DNA of 6,132 bases from Bacteroidota bacterium. Lineage in GTDB: Bacteria > Bacteroidota > Bacteroidia > Chitinophagales > LD1. This document shows, one piece after another, positions 6,071 through 6,132 of the stretch. Location: NCBI GenBank assembly GCA_018267355.1, contig JAFDYP010000527.1:1-6132 (forward strand), in the 5' to 3' direction. Position numbers and translations under genes: made by a program. How positions within the stretch are numbered: position 1 is the first letter of the stretch; every line of letters begins with the position of its first letter. A model generated the notes under the pieces. That model had not been told where the DNA came from. It worked only from the letters and a program-made list of their open reading frames with translations, and made no database searches.

Positions 6071-6132
6071 ATGAAGATCTTCAAGTCCATCTCCATCGCC
6101 CTGGTAGCTATGCTGGTAGCATTTGGCGCCAA
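6071..6132 (+). CDS. Exported protein, N-terminal fragment (cut by window end)
   Basis: Only the first 20 codons are visible: MKIFKSISIALVAMLVAFGA. Two lysines are followed by an uninterrupted hydrophobic stretch ending in small residues (FGA), which is a typical signal peptide. The A-rich leader and the start with MK support a real gene continuing beyond the window. It is transcribed divergently from the kinase-regulator operon across a 231-bp intergenic region, so shared regulation is possible. The mature protein is not visible and no family can be assigned. Confidence 0.75.
   Translation, partial: MKIFKSISIALVAMLVAFGA

Overview
The window looks like chromosomal DNA from a member of the Bacteroidota, probably a Chitinophaga- or Sphingobacteria-like lineage of fairly high GC. 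The evidence is a very large secreted protein that ends in a type IX secretion (T9SS) sorting domain, a LytS/LytTR kinase-regulator pair of the kind abundant in this phylum, A-rich translation starts without Shine-Dalgarno sequences, and one good match to the Bacteroidota -7 element (TAnnTTTG). I cannot name the species or any locus.

Layout: 1-94 is a short intergenic leader. 95-3973 (+) encodes a 1292-residue multidomain cell-surface or secreted protein: signal peptide, Ser/Thr/Asn/Gly-rich beta-helix-like region, fibronectin-like module, six Ig-like repeats (four of them an exact 207-bp tandem array), an SdrD-B-like calcium module, a cadherin-like module carrying an EF-hand-like loop, a Fn3-like module and a T9SS type A C-terminal domain. 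3974-4055 holds a strong intrinsic terminator between convergent genes. 4056-4757 (-) is a LytTR-family response regulator and 4757-5839 (-) its membrane-bound LytS-type histidine kinase; the two overlap by one base and form an operon transcribed leftward. 5840-6070 is a divergent intergenic region with a candidate kinase promoter, a GC palindrome and nested inverted repeats. 6071-6132 (+) is the start of another exported protein, cut off by the window edge.

How the genes might work together: the kinase and regulator are clearly partners. Nothing in the sequence shows that they control the adhesin-like gene, which converges on them, or the truncated gene, which diverges from them. The divergent gene shares their promoter region, so it is the more plausible local target, but that is inference. 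I see no mobile element, CRISPR array, tRNA or rRNA. No wholly new system is evident; the most unusual items are the modular surface protein with its homogeneous repeat array and two calcium-type loops, and the structured leader before the last gene.
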